From NCBI GenBank assembly GCA_016791105.1, contig JAEUNM010000054.1:59274-123273 (forward strand): a stretch of DNA of 64,000 bases, given 5' to 3'. Each line of letters begins with the position of its first letter. The stretch's first letter is position 1. Of this stretch, positions 41,134 through 51,800 are shown one piece after another. The notes under the pieces were generated by a model, which saw only the letters and a program-made list of their open reading frames with translations, did not search any database and was not told the origin of the DNA. The position numbers were made by a program, and so were the translations under genes. The stretch comes from Rhodocyclaceae bacterium. GTDB lineage: Bacteria > Pseudomonadota > Gammaproteobacteria > Burkholderiales > Rhodocyclaceae.

Positions 41134-42576
41134 TCAGAGCAGAAAGAGCGTGGCGAGGCCGAGGAAAATGAAAAACCCACCGGAATCGGTGACCGCTGTG
41201 ATGAGCACCGAAGAACCCAGCGCCGGGTCGCGCCCCAAGCGTTGCATCAAGGTCGGAATGGTGACGCCCACCAAGGCCGCGAGCAGCAGATTGAGCGTCA
41301 TGGCGGCCGTCATGACGACACCCAGCGCGACCGATTTATACAGCAGCGCTGCCACGCTGCCGAGCAGGCCGCCCCAGATCAGGCCATTGAAGGTGGCCAC
41401 GCCCAATTCCTTGCGGTAAAGCTTGTTGGTCTGTTCCGCCTGTACCTGACCCAGCGCCAGCGCGCGCACGATCATGGTGATGGTCTGATTGCCCGAATTG
41501 CCGCCTATGCCGGCCACGATGGGCATCAAGGTGGCCAGCGCCACCAGCTTTTCGATCGAGGCTTCGAACGCACCGATCACGCGCGAGGCGATGAAAGCCG
41601 TGACCAGATTGATTGCCAGCCAGGCCCAGCGGTTTTTTACCGAATCCCAGATCGGCGCGAATATGTCTTCGTCTTCGGCCAGACCGGCCTGGGCCAGCAA
41701 GTCTTCCTCGCCGGCTTCGCGCACGAAATCGAGCACGGCATTGACGGTCACGCGGCCGATCAGGCGTCCCTGTCCATCGACCACCGGCGCGGATACGAGG
41801 TCGTAACGTTCGAACGCCTGCGCCGCATCGTCGGCCTTGTCGTCCGGATGCAGGGTGAGCGTTTCCGCGCGCATGACTGCGCTGACCAGCAATTCCGGAT
41901 CATTGACCAGCAGGCGCTCGAACTGCAGCGTGCCGCGCAGCATTTCCTGCCTATCGACCACGAATAACTGGTCGGTCTGATCGGGCAACGCGTCGAATAG
42001 GCGCAAATAGCGCAGCACCACTTCCAGCGTCACGTCCTCGCGTACCGTGACCATTTCGAAATCCATCAGCGCGCCGACAGAATCTTCCGGGTAGGACATG
42101 GCGGCGCGCAATTGCTCGCGCTCTTCCACATCCAGCGCGAGATACAAGTCCTGCAACACCTCGCGCGGCAAGTCCGGAGCAAGGTCGGCCAGTTCGTCGG
42201 CGTCGAGCTGTTCGGCGGCGGCGACCAGCTCTTTCGGCTCCATCGCCTCGATCAGCGACTCGCGTACCGCGTCCGATACTTCGAGCAGAATTTCGCCGTC
42301 GCGCTCTACCCTGACCAGATCCCACACCAGCAGGCGATCCGGCAGCGGCAGTGCTTCCAGGATGTAGGCGATGTCGGCCGGGTGCATGCGCTCCAGGCGG
42401 CTGGACAGTTCTGCCAGATGCTGCTTGTGGACCAGCCCGGCGACCAATTCCTGGCGCGCGCCTTCCTGCCGGTCGACCAGATGCTCGACCAAGCGGTGGC
42501 GTTCGATCAGCCGCTGTACGTCCTGCAGAGGTTTCTGCAGGTCGTCACTGTGCTGAATTTCTTCGGACTCGATCAT
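41134..42576 (-). CDS. mgtE: Magnesium transporter MgtE
   Basis: A 480-aa protein with the MgtE layout: an N-terminal superhelical domain (residues 20-140, rich in short helices such as LSSRLERMHPADIAYILEAL), two CBS domains (AMSYPEDSVGALMDFEMVTV; VLDFVREAGEEDLLAQ follows the second), and five transmembrane helices from about residue 330 (AWLAINLVTAFIASRVIG ... GGNSGNQTITMIVRALALGQ, the pore motif). It gates Mg2+ influx by intracellular Mg2+. It converges on the SugE gene with a 10-bp gap. Confidence 0.93.
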   Translation of the reverse strand: MIESEEIQHSDDLQKPLQDVQRLIERHRLVEHLVDRQEGARQELVAGLVHKQHLAELSSRLERMHPADIAYILEALPLPDRLLVWDLVRVERDGEILLEVSDAVRESLIEAMEPKELVAAAEQLDADELADLAPDLPREVLQDLYLALDVEEREQLRAAMSYPEDSVGALMDFEMVTVREDVTLEVVLRYLRLFDALPDQTDQLFVVDRQEMLRGTLQFERLLVNDPELLVSAVMRAETLTLHPDDKADDAAQAFERYDLVSAPVVDGQGRLIGRVTVNAVLDFVREAGEEDLLAQAGLAEDEDIFAPIWDSVKNRWAWLAINLVTAFIASRVIGAFEASIEKLVALATLMPIVAGIGGNSGNQTITMIVRALALGQVQAEQTNKLYRKELGVATFNGLIWGGLLGSVAALLYKSVALGVVMTAAMTLNLLLAALVGVTIPTLMQRLGRDPALGSSVLITAVTDSGGFFIFLGLATLFLL

Positions 42577-42758
42577 GGGACGGCATTGCCGATATTTGGC
42601 CGGGCTGCAATTGTAGTAGGGCTCCGGCCGGGTTTGAGCCGGTGCCGCGGTGGAAAGCGCGCGCGCATGGCCCGCGAGCCATGCGATAGGCTGGAAACCG
42701 GGCCTGCTTCGAAAAGCGGTGGGGCCGCCAGTTCGCCCGGAAGTGCGAATGTTACGGA

Positions 42759-42773
42759 AGCGGCAAAGCCGCT
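42759..42773 (-). terminator. Short hairpin after the two-partner secretion operon
   Basis: AGCGGC (42759-42764) and GCCGCT (42768-42773) form a compact stem with an AAA/TTT loop just downstream of the ShlB-type stop on the minus strand. There is no T-run. It may contribute to ending the operon before mgtE, whose promoter must lie in the same 207-bp gap. Confidence 0.35.
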
Positions 42774-42783
42774 CCCGCCGCGC

Positions 42784-44376
42784 TTAGAAGCGGTAAAACA
42801 CCGAGAAATTGAGGCGCGTCGTGCCGGTATTCGAGGTGGTAGGTACGGAGATGGCCGTTCCGTCGAGTACCCTCGATAAATCCAGGGAAGTATCCAGACG
42901 GCGCAACCACGTCCAGCGCAGGCCGGCGCCGACACTGAGCAGGCCCTCCGTGCCGGTGTGTAGCCCGCCAACCCGACTCAGGTAGGCGCCGTCGACAAAT
43001 AGCACTGGTTGCAAAGACGGAATCCAGAACTGCGGTCCGAGCGCTTCTACGTTCCACCCCACTCCGCGATCGCCCGAAATCTCGCGGTCGCGCAGGCCGC
43101 GCAGCGAGTACTGGCCGCCGACGCCAAATTGCTCGCCGGAAATCAGTCGGTCCTGGGTCAATTGGGCGCGCACGCGCCCAGACAGCACCCAGCCGCCGAC
43201 GGGCGCGGCAACATCGACGCCAAGGCGCCACGCGCTCCAGTGGAAGTTCACATTACTTGCGCTGTATACGTCGGCCGTATTGGAAGGGCCGCCCTGTGTA
43301 TTGAAGGCGTATTCGATGCTCCCGCCCAGTGCGCCCCACGTGTCGTCCAGCTTGAGGCCATAGCGCAAGGTAACGGGGCGCGTGCCTATCGGCTGATTGG
43401 GAGAGCCGGCCACGCTGGTTTCGAAATGCTTGTCCTCAAGTGACAAACTGAGGGTGGGTTGGGCCAAGCCCAGCCGCGGCAAAGTTTGGGTAGCGCGCAG
43501 ACCATAGAACTGGCCGCGGCCGCTCACACTTAGACCGTTAATGGTCCCGGAATCGGCGTCGGAATAGGTATACCAGGCCGCGAGGCTCAATCCCGTGCCA
43601 TATATGGGAATCTGGTAGAACACGCCGTACTGGCTTACGGCATTCGGTTGCGTCGGGTCGGTTGTATAAGTCAGCATCCCGACCTGATCGCGGTCGAACA
43701 GATTGGAGTGCTGTACGCCCAGCGTGAGCCGGTAGCTGCTGTCACCATTTTTGTGAGTGGCGGCGTCAAGGGCACGATTGCCGCTTACGCCGACGAAATA
43801 CGCCAAGGGCGGGTTGTCGCGCACCTTCAGTTGCGCGTCCACGGTGTCGGGCTGCTCGCCTTCCTTGAAGGTGGCGCGTACTTCTTTGGCGGGGTTGGCA
43901 TTTGCAGCGGCAAGGTCGCGCCCGACGCGATGGACGTCCGGTGCTTTGCCCTCTTCTAGTGCAGGCAAAGAGCGCCGGATGTTTTCCGTGGAAAAATTTT
44001 CATTGCCTTCCACCTCGACCTTGGCAAGCGTGAACTGCAGTACCTGCAGTTTCACGATGCCTGCTTCTGGCTTCTGCGCCGGCACGATCACGCGATGGAA
44101 CGCAAAACCCTTGCCGCGCAGGACTTTTTCCAGCGCCTCGGCGGCATTTTCGAGCTTGGTCAGGGATTGCCCCGGACCGACGAATGGCGCCAACAGCGCA
44201 GAAGTTTCGGACTCCGGCAGCGGGTTGTCGCCCTCGACGAGGTACTGCGTGACATCTACCGTTGGCTCCGGCGGAATCGCCGTTTCGGCCGCCAACGCAG
44301 GCCAAGCCAAGGATATTGCCGCACCGAGGACGGCCGCCTGCGCAAACGCAGAAATACGTGAAAGCTGTTTTTTCAT
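42784..44376 (-). CDS. Two-partner secretion transporter (ShlB/FhaC family)
   Basis: A 530-aa outer-membrane TpsB protein. It has a signal peptide (KKQLSRISAFAQAAVLGAAI ... PALAAE), POTRA-type domains (ITVQYLVEGDNPLP-like, then KLQVLQFTLAKVEVEGNENF and SLPALEEGKAPDVHRVGRDL), and a C-terminal beta barrel ending LNFSVFYRF with the terminal Phe. The barrel contains GQYSLRGLRDREISGDRGVG, the loop that corresponds to the conserved (V/I)RG(Y/F) motif. It should export the large exoprotein encoded two genes upstream. Start 44376 is chosen for its signal peptide and 10-bp spacing. Confidence 0.9.
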   Translation of the reverse strand: MKKQLSRISAFAQAAVLGAAISLAWPALAAETAIPPEPTVDVTQYLVEGDNPLPESETSALLAPFVGPGQSLTKLENAAEALEKVLRGKGFAFHRVIVPAQKPEAGIVKLQVLQFTLAKVEVEGNENFSTENIRRSLPALEEGKAPDVHRVGRDLAAANANPAKEVRATFKEGEQPDTVDAQLKVRDNPPLAYFVGVSGNRALDAATHKNGDSSYRLTLGVQHSNLFDRDQVGMLTYTTDPTQPNAVSQYGVFYQIPIYGTGLSLAAWYTYSDADSGTINGLSVSGRGQFYGLRATQTLPRLGLAQPTLSLSLEDKHFETSVAGSPNQPIGTRPVTLRYGLKLDDTWGALGGSIEYAFNTQGGPSNTADVYSASNVNFHWSAWRLGVDVAAPVGGWVLSGRVRAQLTQDRLISGEQFGVGGQYSLRGLRDREISGDRGVGWNVEALGPQFWIPSLQPVLFVDGAYLSRVGGLHTGTEGLLSVGAGLRWTWLRRLDTSLDLSRVLDGTAISVPTTSNTGTTRLNFSVFYRF

Positions 44377-44386
44377 CGCGACATCT

Positions 44387-45805
44387 TTACATCGTGCATA
44401 AATCCTGCCCCGGCTGACCTGTGCTTGCGCCTGGGAATTGCAATATGCGGGCGTTGTTGGGATCGAAACGGTTGGGCAAGGGGAAGGGGTCATTGCGCAT
44501 GAATTCCGGAATGCGCTCCAGGCGCACCGGCCCGCCCGTACCGAATTCGCTCAGGAAGCCGGCATCACGCGGCCCCAGTGCCACCACCTGGCCGCCGGCG
44601 CGCAGTTCGACCGCTCCGTCGCGCACCGCCACGTATAGTCCGCCTTCATCCGCGGCATTGAACAGGGTGCCCCAATCGACCGGGACCTGATCCGGGCGCG
44701 GCGCAGCCATGTTACGCATGAATTCCGGCACCCCAGCCAACAGCCGTATCAAGCCGCGTGCGTCTACGAGTACCGTTTGATTCTCGCCAAGAGGCTGGTT
44801 GCGACCCTGCGCCTCGACGAATACGTTGCCTTCCCAGTCATAAACGAATAAGCCGTCGCCGGGCAGATCGCCGTTTCCATTCGTGGCAGGGGAGTTGCCT
44901 TCGGAAGGATCTGCGCAGGGGCCTTCGCAGTTCATGTCCAGCCCCGTGCCACGTATGCCTATCGTTGCGACGGTCGTTTGAAACTGTACTTTGTGAGGAT
45001 CGCGCTTGCCTATCAGCCCGGTGAAGGCACGCAGCCCGCCACGCAGCAAACGGAACAGCATGTTATCGGCTTTGTCCTGGGCGAGATAGCTGAATTTGTC
45101 TATTCGCAACGCAGTGTTGGGATTAAGCGACATTTTGGATTCGTCGCGAAACCCCAGTACGGCACTTGCCTGCTCGGCCGTGCGCACGATATCGCCCTCG
45201 AACAGGGGCGCTCCGGTCTCCAGGGAACGGCTTTGTCCCTGATTGGATGCACTAGCGCTGCCGTTCAGTTGGACTACCCGCGCAACCGCTTGTGGCGCCG
45301 GCGGGGCCGACGGAGTGGCCGAATTCTGCGCGAACTGCTGGCTTTCCTGGCGGCAGTCGGTGGTGCACAGGCGGGCGTCGAATTCCGTGCCGCGTATGCC
45401 TATCGTTGCAGTAACGGTATTGATCGCCACGCCGCTCGGATTGCGCTTGCCGATCAGGCCCGTAATGGCGCGAAATCCGCCCCGGAACAGGCGCATGACG
45501 GCGCTTTCCTGGCCGGCTTTTTTTTCGTATTTTTCGACCGCGAATACGGTTCCGGGACGCAGCGTCATTTTCGCGCCGTCATCCATGTTCAGCACGGCAT
45601 AGCCGCGATTGCTGGTGGTGATTACGTCGCCTTCGATGAGGGCGTCGCCCTTGGCGACAAAACGCGCCGGTTCGCCCGCGCGCTGCGCGGTGGCGATGCC
45701 CTGCGCGTAGCTGACTTCGCCTACCTTGTTCTGCGCCTGTACGCTGCCCGTCGCGGCGATCAGCCCCAGAATTAGGAGCAGGTTTTGCGTGCGTGTCATC
45801 TGCAT
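44387..45805 (-). CDS. Exported protein with two FecR domains
   Basis: A 472-aa protein with a signal peptide (TQNLLLILGLIAATGSVQAQ) and two tandem FecR-type beta domains. The first (VGEVSYAQGIATAQRAGEPA ... FRGGFRAITGLIGKRNP) and second (VARVVQLNGSASASNQGQSR ... LRGGLRAFTGLIGKRDP) share RGG-FRA-TGLIGKR and TATIGIRGT endings, indicating internal duplication. A further C-terminal part repeats GVPEFMRN/RIPEFMRN. FecR proteins usually transduce signals to sigma factors, but no TM anchor or sigma gene is present. It lies between exoprotein and transporter and may act in TPS assembly. Confidence 0.8.
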   Translation of the reverse strand: MQMTRTQNLLLILGLIAATGSVQAQNKVGEVSYAQGIATAQRAGEPARFVAKGDALIEGDVITTSNRGYAVLNMDDGAKMTLRPGTVFAVEKYEKKAGQESAVMRLFRGGFRAITGLIGKRNPSGVAINTVTATIGIRGTEFDARLCTTDCRQESQQFAQNSATPSAPPAPQAVARVVQLNGSASASNQGQSRSLETGAPLFEGDIVRTAEQASAVLGFRDESKMSLNPNTALRIDKFSYLAQDKADNMLFRLLRGGLRAFTGLIGKRDPHKVQFQTTVATIGIRGTGLDMNCEGPCADPSEGNSPATNGNGDLPGDGLFVYDWEGNVFVEAQGRNQPLGENQTVLVDARGLIRLLAGVPEFMRNMAAPRPDQVPVDWGTLFNAADEGGLYVAVRDGAVELRAGGQVVALGPRDAGFLSEFGTGGPVRLERIPEFMRNDPFPLPNRFDPNNARILQFPGASTGQPGQDLCTM

Positions 45806-45822
45806 GATCGTTCCTGTCAGGG

Positions 45823-48800
45823 TTAGCGGCACTGGCTGCCGCGACGGTTAAGGCCAGTGGATTCATCGCTCGAACCATTCAGTTCGTCCAGTTGCGCGTT
45901 CAGTATGTCCGGATTGGCGAGCGAACTTTCGGTGGCGGCCAATACGTCCCCGGTGGCTGCTGCCTCGACGGCGGCTATCACTTCGGTCACGACGTCCTGC
46001 GTGACCGGTATGACGTTCGTGCTGAACGAACCGCCGCGCAAGCCGCCCGAACAGTTGATGCAGGAACCACCCACCAAAACCGTGCCGCCGGAAACGGCGT
46101 CCAGGCTGGCATCGGTCGCATTGGGTGCGAAGGCGAGGTCGCCGGAAGCGACCACATCGGCGGTCGATGTGGCGGCGATGGTCGCCGGCGCGCTGCCGCC
46201 GGTGACGAATATGTTGCCATTGGTGGCGGCCATGGAAAGGGTTCCCGCGCTGATCGTTGCCGTTGCCGTGGAACCGCCCCCGCCCACGGTATCGATCGAA
46301 CCGTTGGCGACCAGATCGACGGCGTTCGGGTCTATGCTCGCGGGTCCAGCGCTGCCGCCCAGAACGGCGATACCGCCGGTCAGGGTGCTCAGGCCGATGT
46401 CCCCGCCCGCCAGCACCTTGGCTGCGGCCGCCGCGGTACTGCCGCCCTGTACGGTAAGGTTCGACGCCACCAAGATCAGCGCTCCGCCGGCACTGATGGT
46501 CGAGTTGCCCAGCGCGGTGCTGCTGCCTACGATCACGCTCGAGGAGCCTGCATAGGGGTTCGCTCCGCCCAGATCGGCAAAAATCGTTTGATCACCACCT
46601 GCAGAAATTTCGGCGCTGCCGCCTCCTTCGCCCACGACGCGGATGCCACAGCTCGAATCCGGGCAGGTGCCGGTTACCTGGATGTCCTGGTCGCCGTCGC
46701 TATGCAGGCCCGCGCGTCCCGAAGCACTTGTATTGATCGCGCTCAGAATCGTGGCTTGCACCGTTTGTGTTTGGCCTCCGGCTCCGCCGCTGGCCAGAAT
46801 GCCAACCAGATTGGCGCCGTGGCCGTTGTTGATCGATATGCTGCCGCCCGCCGATACGCTCTGATCGCCCCCGCCCAGCGCCGCTATCCCGGACTGGGTG
46901 TCGATATTAGCGCCAGCGCTGGTACCTATGTCGATATTGCCGAAAATGAACACGTATTGGGATCCGCTGCCGTTGGCAGTCAGACCCGCAGACGCAAAAC
47001 TTGATCCGCTACGGATCGACAGGCTTGCCGCCGTGACGTCCTGCGTACCGTTGGCGGCCTCGATGAGGGCCGGCGCTGGGGTGTTGGAATCGACGCCAGT
47101 GCCGCCGCTCAGACTGAGCGAGCCAGATGTGTAGACGTCCTGGCTTGCATTGCCGCCAGAATAAATGCCACTGTAGGCATTCCCGCCGCTTCCGGCAGTA
47201 AGACTGATGCCCTGTGCGCTGCGCACGAACTGCGACCCTGAGGTGCTGGCGGGTAGGAAGGCAATTTTTGCATAGGCGCCGGCCGCGTTGCCGGCCGTCA
47301 GGATTAGGTGCTGGGTGCTGAAACCACCCACTTGTTGAGAGGAACCGCCGGCATTGATGGACGCGCTGGCGTCGCTGGCATTGGCACCCAGAACGTATAT
47401 GTCCTGGCTGGCGATTACGCTTTGTCCATTGCTGCCCGAAATGGATGCGGCTGCGCCGGCTCCGGTGCCCGCCTGCACTACGATGTTATCGGTCGGATTG
47501 TTGAAGAAAGTACTGTCGGTTCCGATGGACTGGAAGCTGGCCTGCGACGACAGGTCGGCGCTCGCCCCGCCGCCGCTGCCCCCGATGACACGTATGTCGC
47601 CGGTCGCCAGAATGCTTTGGCCGTTGCCGCGAATGGCCGCATAGGCCGCATTGCTGCTCGACAGGCTGACGTTGCCACTGCCACCCTGCACCGTTACGCT
47701 CGCAGTCGGCGCCGGACTACTGAAGGTGGACGTGGTTCCGATAGACTGAAAGCCCTGCGTGGATTCGATCAAGGCATAGGCGCCGTCACCGGCGCCACCC
47801 GCTACCAGCACGGCACCGCTCAATGAGCCCATGGATTGCGAGCCGCTGCGCAGGGATGCATAAGCTTCGCTGCCGCTGCCGCCCTGTACGGTCAAATCAC
47901 GCGCGGACAGGAACTGGAAGGCCGAAGACGATAAGCCGCCGTGGATTTCGGCAAAGGCGCCGCTGCCGCTACCGCCGAGGATGGAAATGTTGCCGCCCGC
48001 GCTGATGTCGAAGTCGTCATTCGCGGCAAGTTTTGCAAATGCGCCGGCCAGCGCGCCGCCTTGAACGAGGATGTTGTTGCCGGCCGCGGCGGATTGGGAA
48101 AATCCTCCTGTCGCCGCTGCCGTCACCGAGCCGCCGTCCGCCATGAGGGTTATGTCATGGCCGGCGACAAGATTCAGGAAATTGCCGGCAACGATGCTGA
48201 CGTTCTGGCCAGCGCTACTGCCTGCGCGCGCAATGATGTCTCCCATTGCGTCGAGTTCCATGAATCCGGCGGACTGGATGTTGCGCGCGTTGCCGGTGGC
48301 GAGGATGAGGTTGCCGCCCTGCGCATCCAGCGTGAGCGTATTGACGTTGATATCGCCATTTACGCGTATGCCGCCCGATGTGGCGCGCAGGCTGAAATTG
48401 CCTGGCGTGCTGGGTTGCACCGGCCCCAGCACCAGGTCGCCCGTGCTGCGCGTAAGCGTGAAGCCGGGGAAATTTCCGGCCTGAATCGCTATCGCACCGC
48501 TGCCGGTTGCAGCCGCGCCAATGTCCAGATTGGTCGCGGCGGCATCAATGGTGAGACCAATGTCGTCATGTGCCGAGACGGCCACGGATCGGGCATTGGT
48601 GAGCGCGAGCGGGTTTGCCTGCGTCCCAACCGCGCCGTTTTCAGCAAACAGGGCGATCTGAGCATTCGTCGCTCCGCCGCTTACGCTGCCGCCATTGATG
48701 CTTCCCGCGCCAAGCGCAACCATGCTGCCGTTGTCGGCGGAGATGGAAATATTGCCGCCCGTGCTGACGAGCGTTCCAACAGCGATGTCGCTGCCGCCCG

Positions 48801-51800
48801 CGCTTATGGCCATGCTGCCGCCCGAGGAATCGAGATTGCTCAATACGAGCACGTGCCCGGAAGAAAAAGAATCGTCGCGGAATGTCAAACTGAGCGGCAC
48901 CGGCGCGTCCACATTGGTAACGAGATTCAACGTGGTGGTGGAACTGCCGTCATAGGCGGACATGAAACTTTGCACCCCGCCGCCGGCCGTCACGCTGGAC
49001 GAAGGCCCGACCGCGTCGCCCAGCGCGGTGATCGATAGCGAATTGAGTGAGTGCGCCGCGATCACGCTGAATGTGCCGCCGGCATCGAGCATCAGATTGC
49101 GCAGCGCGCTGCCGGTCAATTGTGCGTCCAGTGCGTTGGCGGCTGTAAGACTGACGTTGGGTGCATCGACCAGCGCATTTGCACCTATGGTCAGATTGCC
49201 GCTGCTTTGTAACGTAAGCGTGCCCGAACCGGCCGTGATCTGCAAAGTGCCGACGTCGAGATTGCCCGTGCTGAAAATGGAAACATTGCGTTGGGCGCTA
49301 ATGTTGCCGGTCGCCAGCGTTCCTACACTGCCCAAATCCAGCGTCGCATCGACGCCGGCCGTAATGGCACCGGATGAGAGCGTGGCGGAATTGATGTTCA
49401 CGCTGCGGCTGGACGTGATCGCCTGCGCATCCACGTCGCTTGCGCTGATGGTGATGTCGCCGAAGCCGCCGCTCGTCGATGCGCTGCCGATGTGGGCCAG
49501 CCCGCCGGCGCTTGCACTCATGTTGCTGCCGCCGCTCAGGTTGGCGGTGTGTAGATCGCTGCCGGCGGACAAACTGAGCGCACTGAAAGTGCCCGCCTGC
49601 ACGGACCCAAAGCCGGCCAGGGCGCTGCCCACGGTGAGTGCGTTGCCGGCCGAGATCGACACATTGCTGCTGCTCGTGATATTTCCAGCCGTGGACAGGT
49701 TGCCGCTCGCACTAAGCGAAATTGCGCCGGCCGCTATGCCGTTCGGAATCTGGTTGGCACCGGGCGACTGCGTCAGGTCGCCACCGGCACTTAACGTCAA
49801 GGCATTGCTGCCGCTGCCGGCGAGCTGGATCGCGCCAAAATTGAGGCCGCCGCTCGCATTAAGGCGGAAAAAGTCGAACTGACCACTCGCAATGCTCACG
49901 TCGGGCAGGGTGAGCATGGTGCCGTCGCTGGCGATATTGGGCGAGAGGTTTTGCGATGTGACGCGCGCGCTGTTGCCGGCTCCTATGCCGGAGGCGGAAA
50001 GCGTCAGATCCAGGCCTGTCAAGCTGTCGGCAACAGGGCTTGCCGCATTGTCCTGTACCGCAATATCGACAGTGGTGCCGGCGCGTGCCGCGATGGAGCG
50101 CTGGCTCGACCCTATCATATGGGCAACGATGCTGTGACCCGCAGCGCCCACACTCTGTCCGGCTGCCAGCGACAACCCGGGCGTGTTGAAACTATTCGAT
50201 TGCCCGGCTTGAATGTCCAGCGGATGCACGAAGGCGGGATCCCCCAGTGTGCTTCCGGCCGAAAGCGATACCGCGCCGTCGGCCATGATGTCGTAGGCGC
50301 TGCTGTCGATACGGGTGCGTATGGCGCCCTGCTGAGAACTGATGGATACCGGTGTGCCGAACTGATTGGCATTGGAAATTGCCATGCTGTCGAACACGAT
50401 GTCATCGCGCGCGTTCAGGCTGATCGTCCCGGCGCTCGAATTGAGCGTCGTGAGGTTGATGCCAGCATTGTTGGCCGCAAGGCTTACCGAACTGGCAGAG
50501 TTGATCGCACCATTCACCGTCAGCGAACCAAACCCGGTATTCAGGAATACCCCTCCGGCACCGCTTGCGCCGCCAAGTACCAGCCCTCCGCTGCAGATGC
50601 TGGAATTACAGGCGCTGATGCTCACGTAACTATTGCTTGAACTTGCGCTACCGACCGTGATGGCCCCGCTGGAGCTTAAATTCGTGTTGGAAACGGAGCT
50701 GAGGTTGCCGGTGTTGATGCTGCCGATTCCCGAGCCGAGGCTTATGTTCCCGGACGAAGTAATGTTTCCGGTGCTGATGCTGCCCGACGAGGAAAACATG
50801 GACAATCCACTGCCCGTGCTCATGTCACCGGTCGTGATGTTTCCGCCGGAGGTTTGAACCGTTACGTTGCCGGTCGCGCTCAATAGCCCATTGCTCGTGA
50901 ACGCGTTGCCCGACGTGAATACGCTCAGCGAACGGACGTCGGCGTTATTGACCGTAACGGCGCCCTGTGCGGACAGCTCCAGGGTGCCGCTGGATGTCGA
51001 GGTATTCAACGCGCTTGCGTTGATTCCGCCATCCGTTACGGTAAGAGACAGGCCGCTGCCTAGCCCTGCGTTGGCCGAAATAGCGGCCGTGACGTCGCCG
51101 GCCGAGGTGCCGAGCGTGAGGTTGGTCAGGTTTGACGATCCGCTAAAGGTCGATGCGCCCAGAGCAGCGCTGGTTCCGGAAATTTCCAGATTGTTGAGCG
51201 CGAGTGAGGATGGGGCGGAAAGGTGAAACGCCTGATTCGTGTAGACGGAAATACCGGCGCTATTCAGGTTGATGGGCGCGGCTGCCGTGCCTATCGTGCC
51301 GCTGGCGCCATTCATGTACAACTGGACGAATGATGACGTGATCGACCCGCCCGCGGCCTGTTCGTAGCCCAGGCCGGAAGAAAGGTACACGCTGCCGCCC
51401 GTAATGGTGCCGACGCGCAGCGGTGCCGACGAGCTGTATAACGAAATGAAATTGGATCCCGCATTGGCGTCCACGCGAGTTGCCGCATCGACCCCGGCAG
51501 ATATCGAACTGCCCGCCGTGAGGCTAACCGCGCCACCGAGCATTTGACTGGCGCTAATCGAACTGCCCGCCGTGATGTTCAATGCGCCGGTGCCAGCATT
51601 GAGCACGCCGCTGTGGGAAACATACCCGCTTGCGTTTTCGGTGATTGCACCACCGGCGGTGGTGATGGAGCCGTTTCCGTAAATTCTTGCGCCCGCCAGC
51701 GTGACTGCGCCGCCGCTGGTGGAAATATTGGCGTTCAGCGCGATTGCCCCGTCCGGGAAATTGGCCGGATCGGCCGCTGCCTGGGCGGACAGTCCGGCGC

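Noticed and set aside
45857..49882. Plus-strand open frames across the exoprotein gene
   Set aside because: They arise from the low-stop, repetitive codon pattern of the exoprotein and have no motif, ribosome-binding site or signal peptide of their own.
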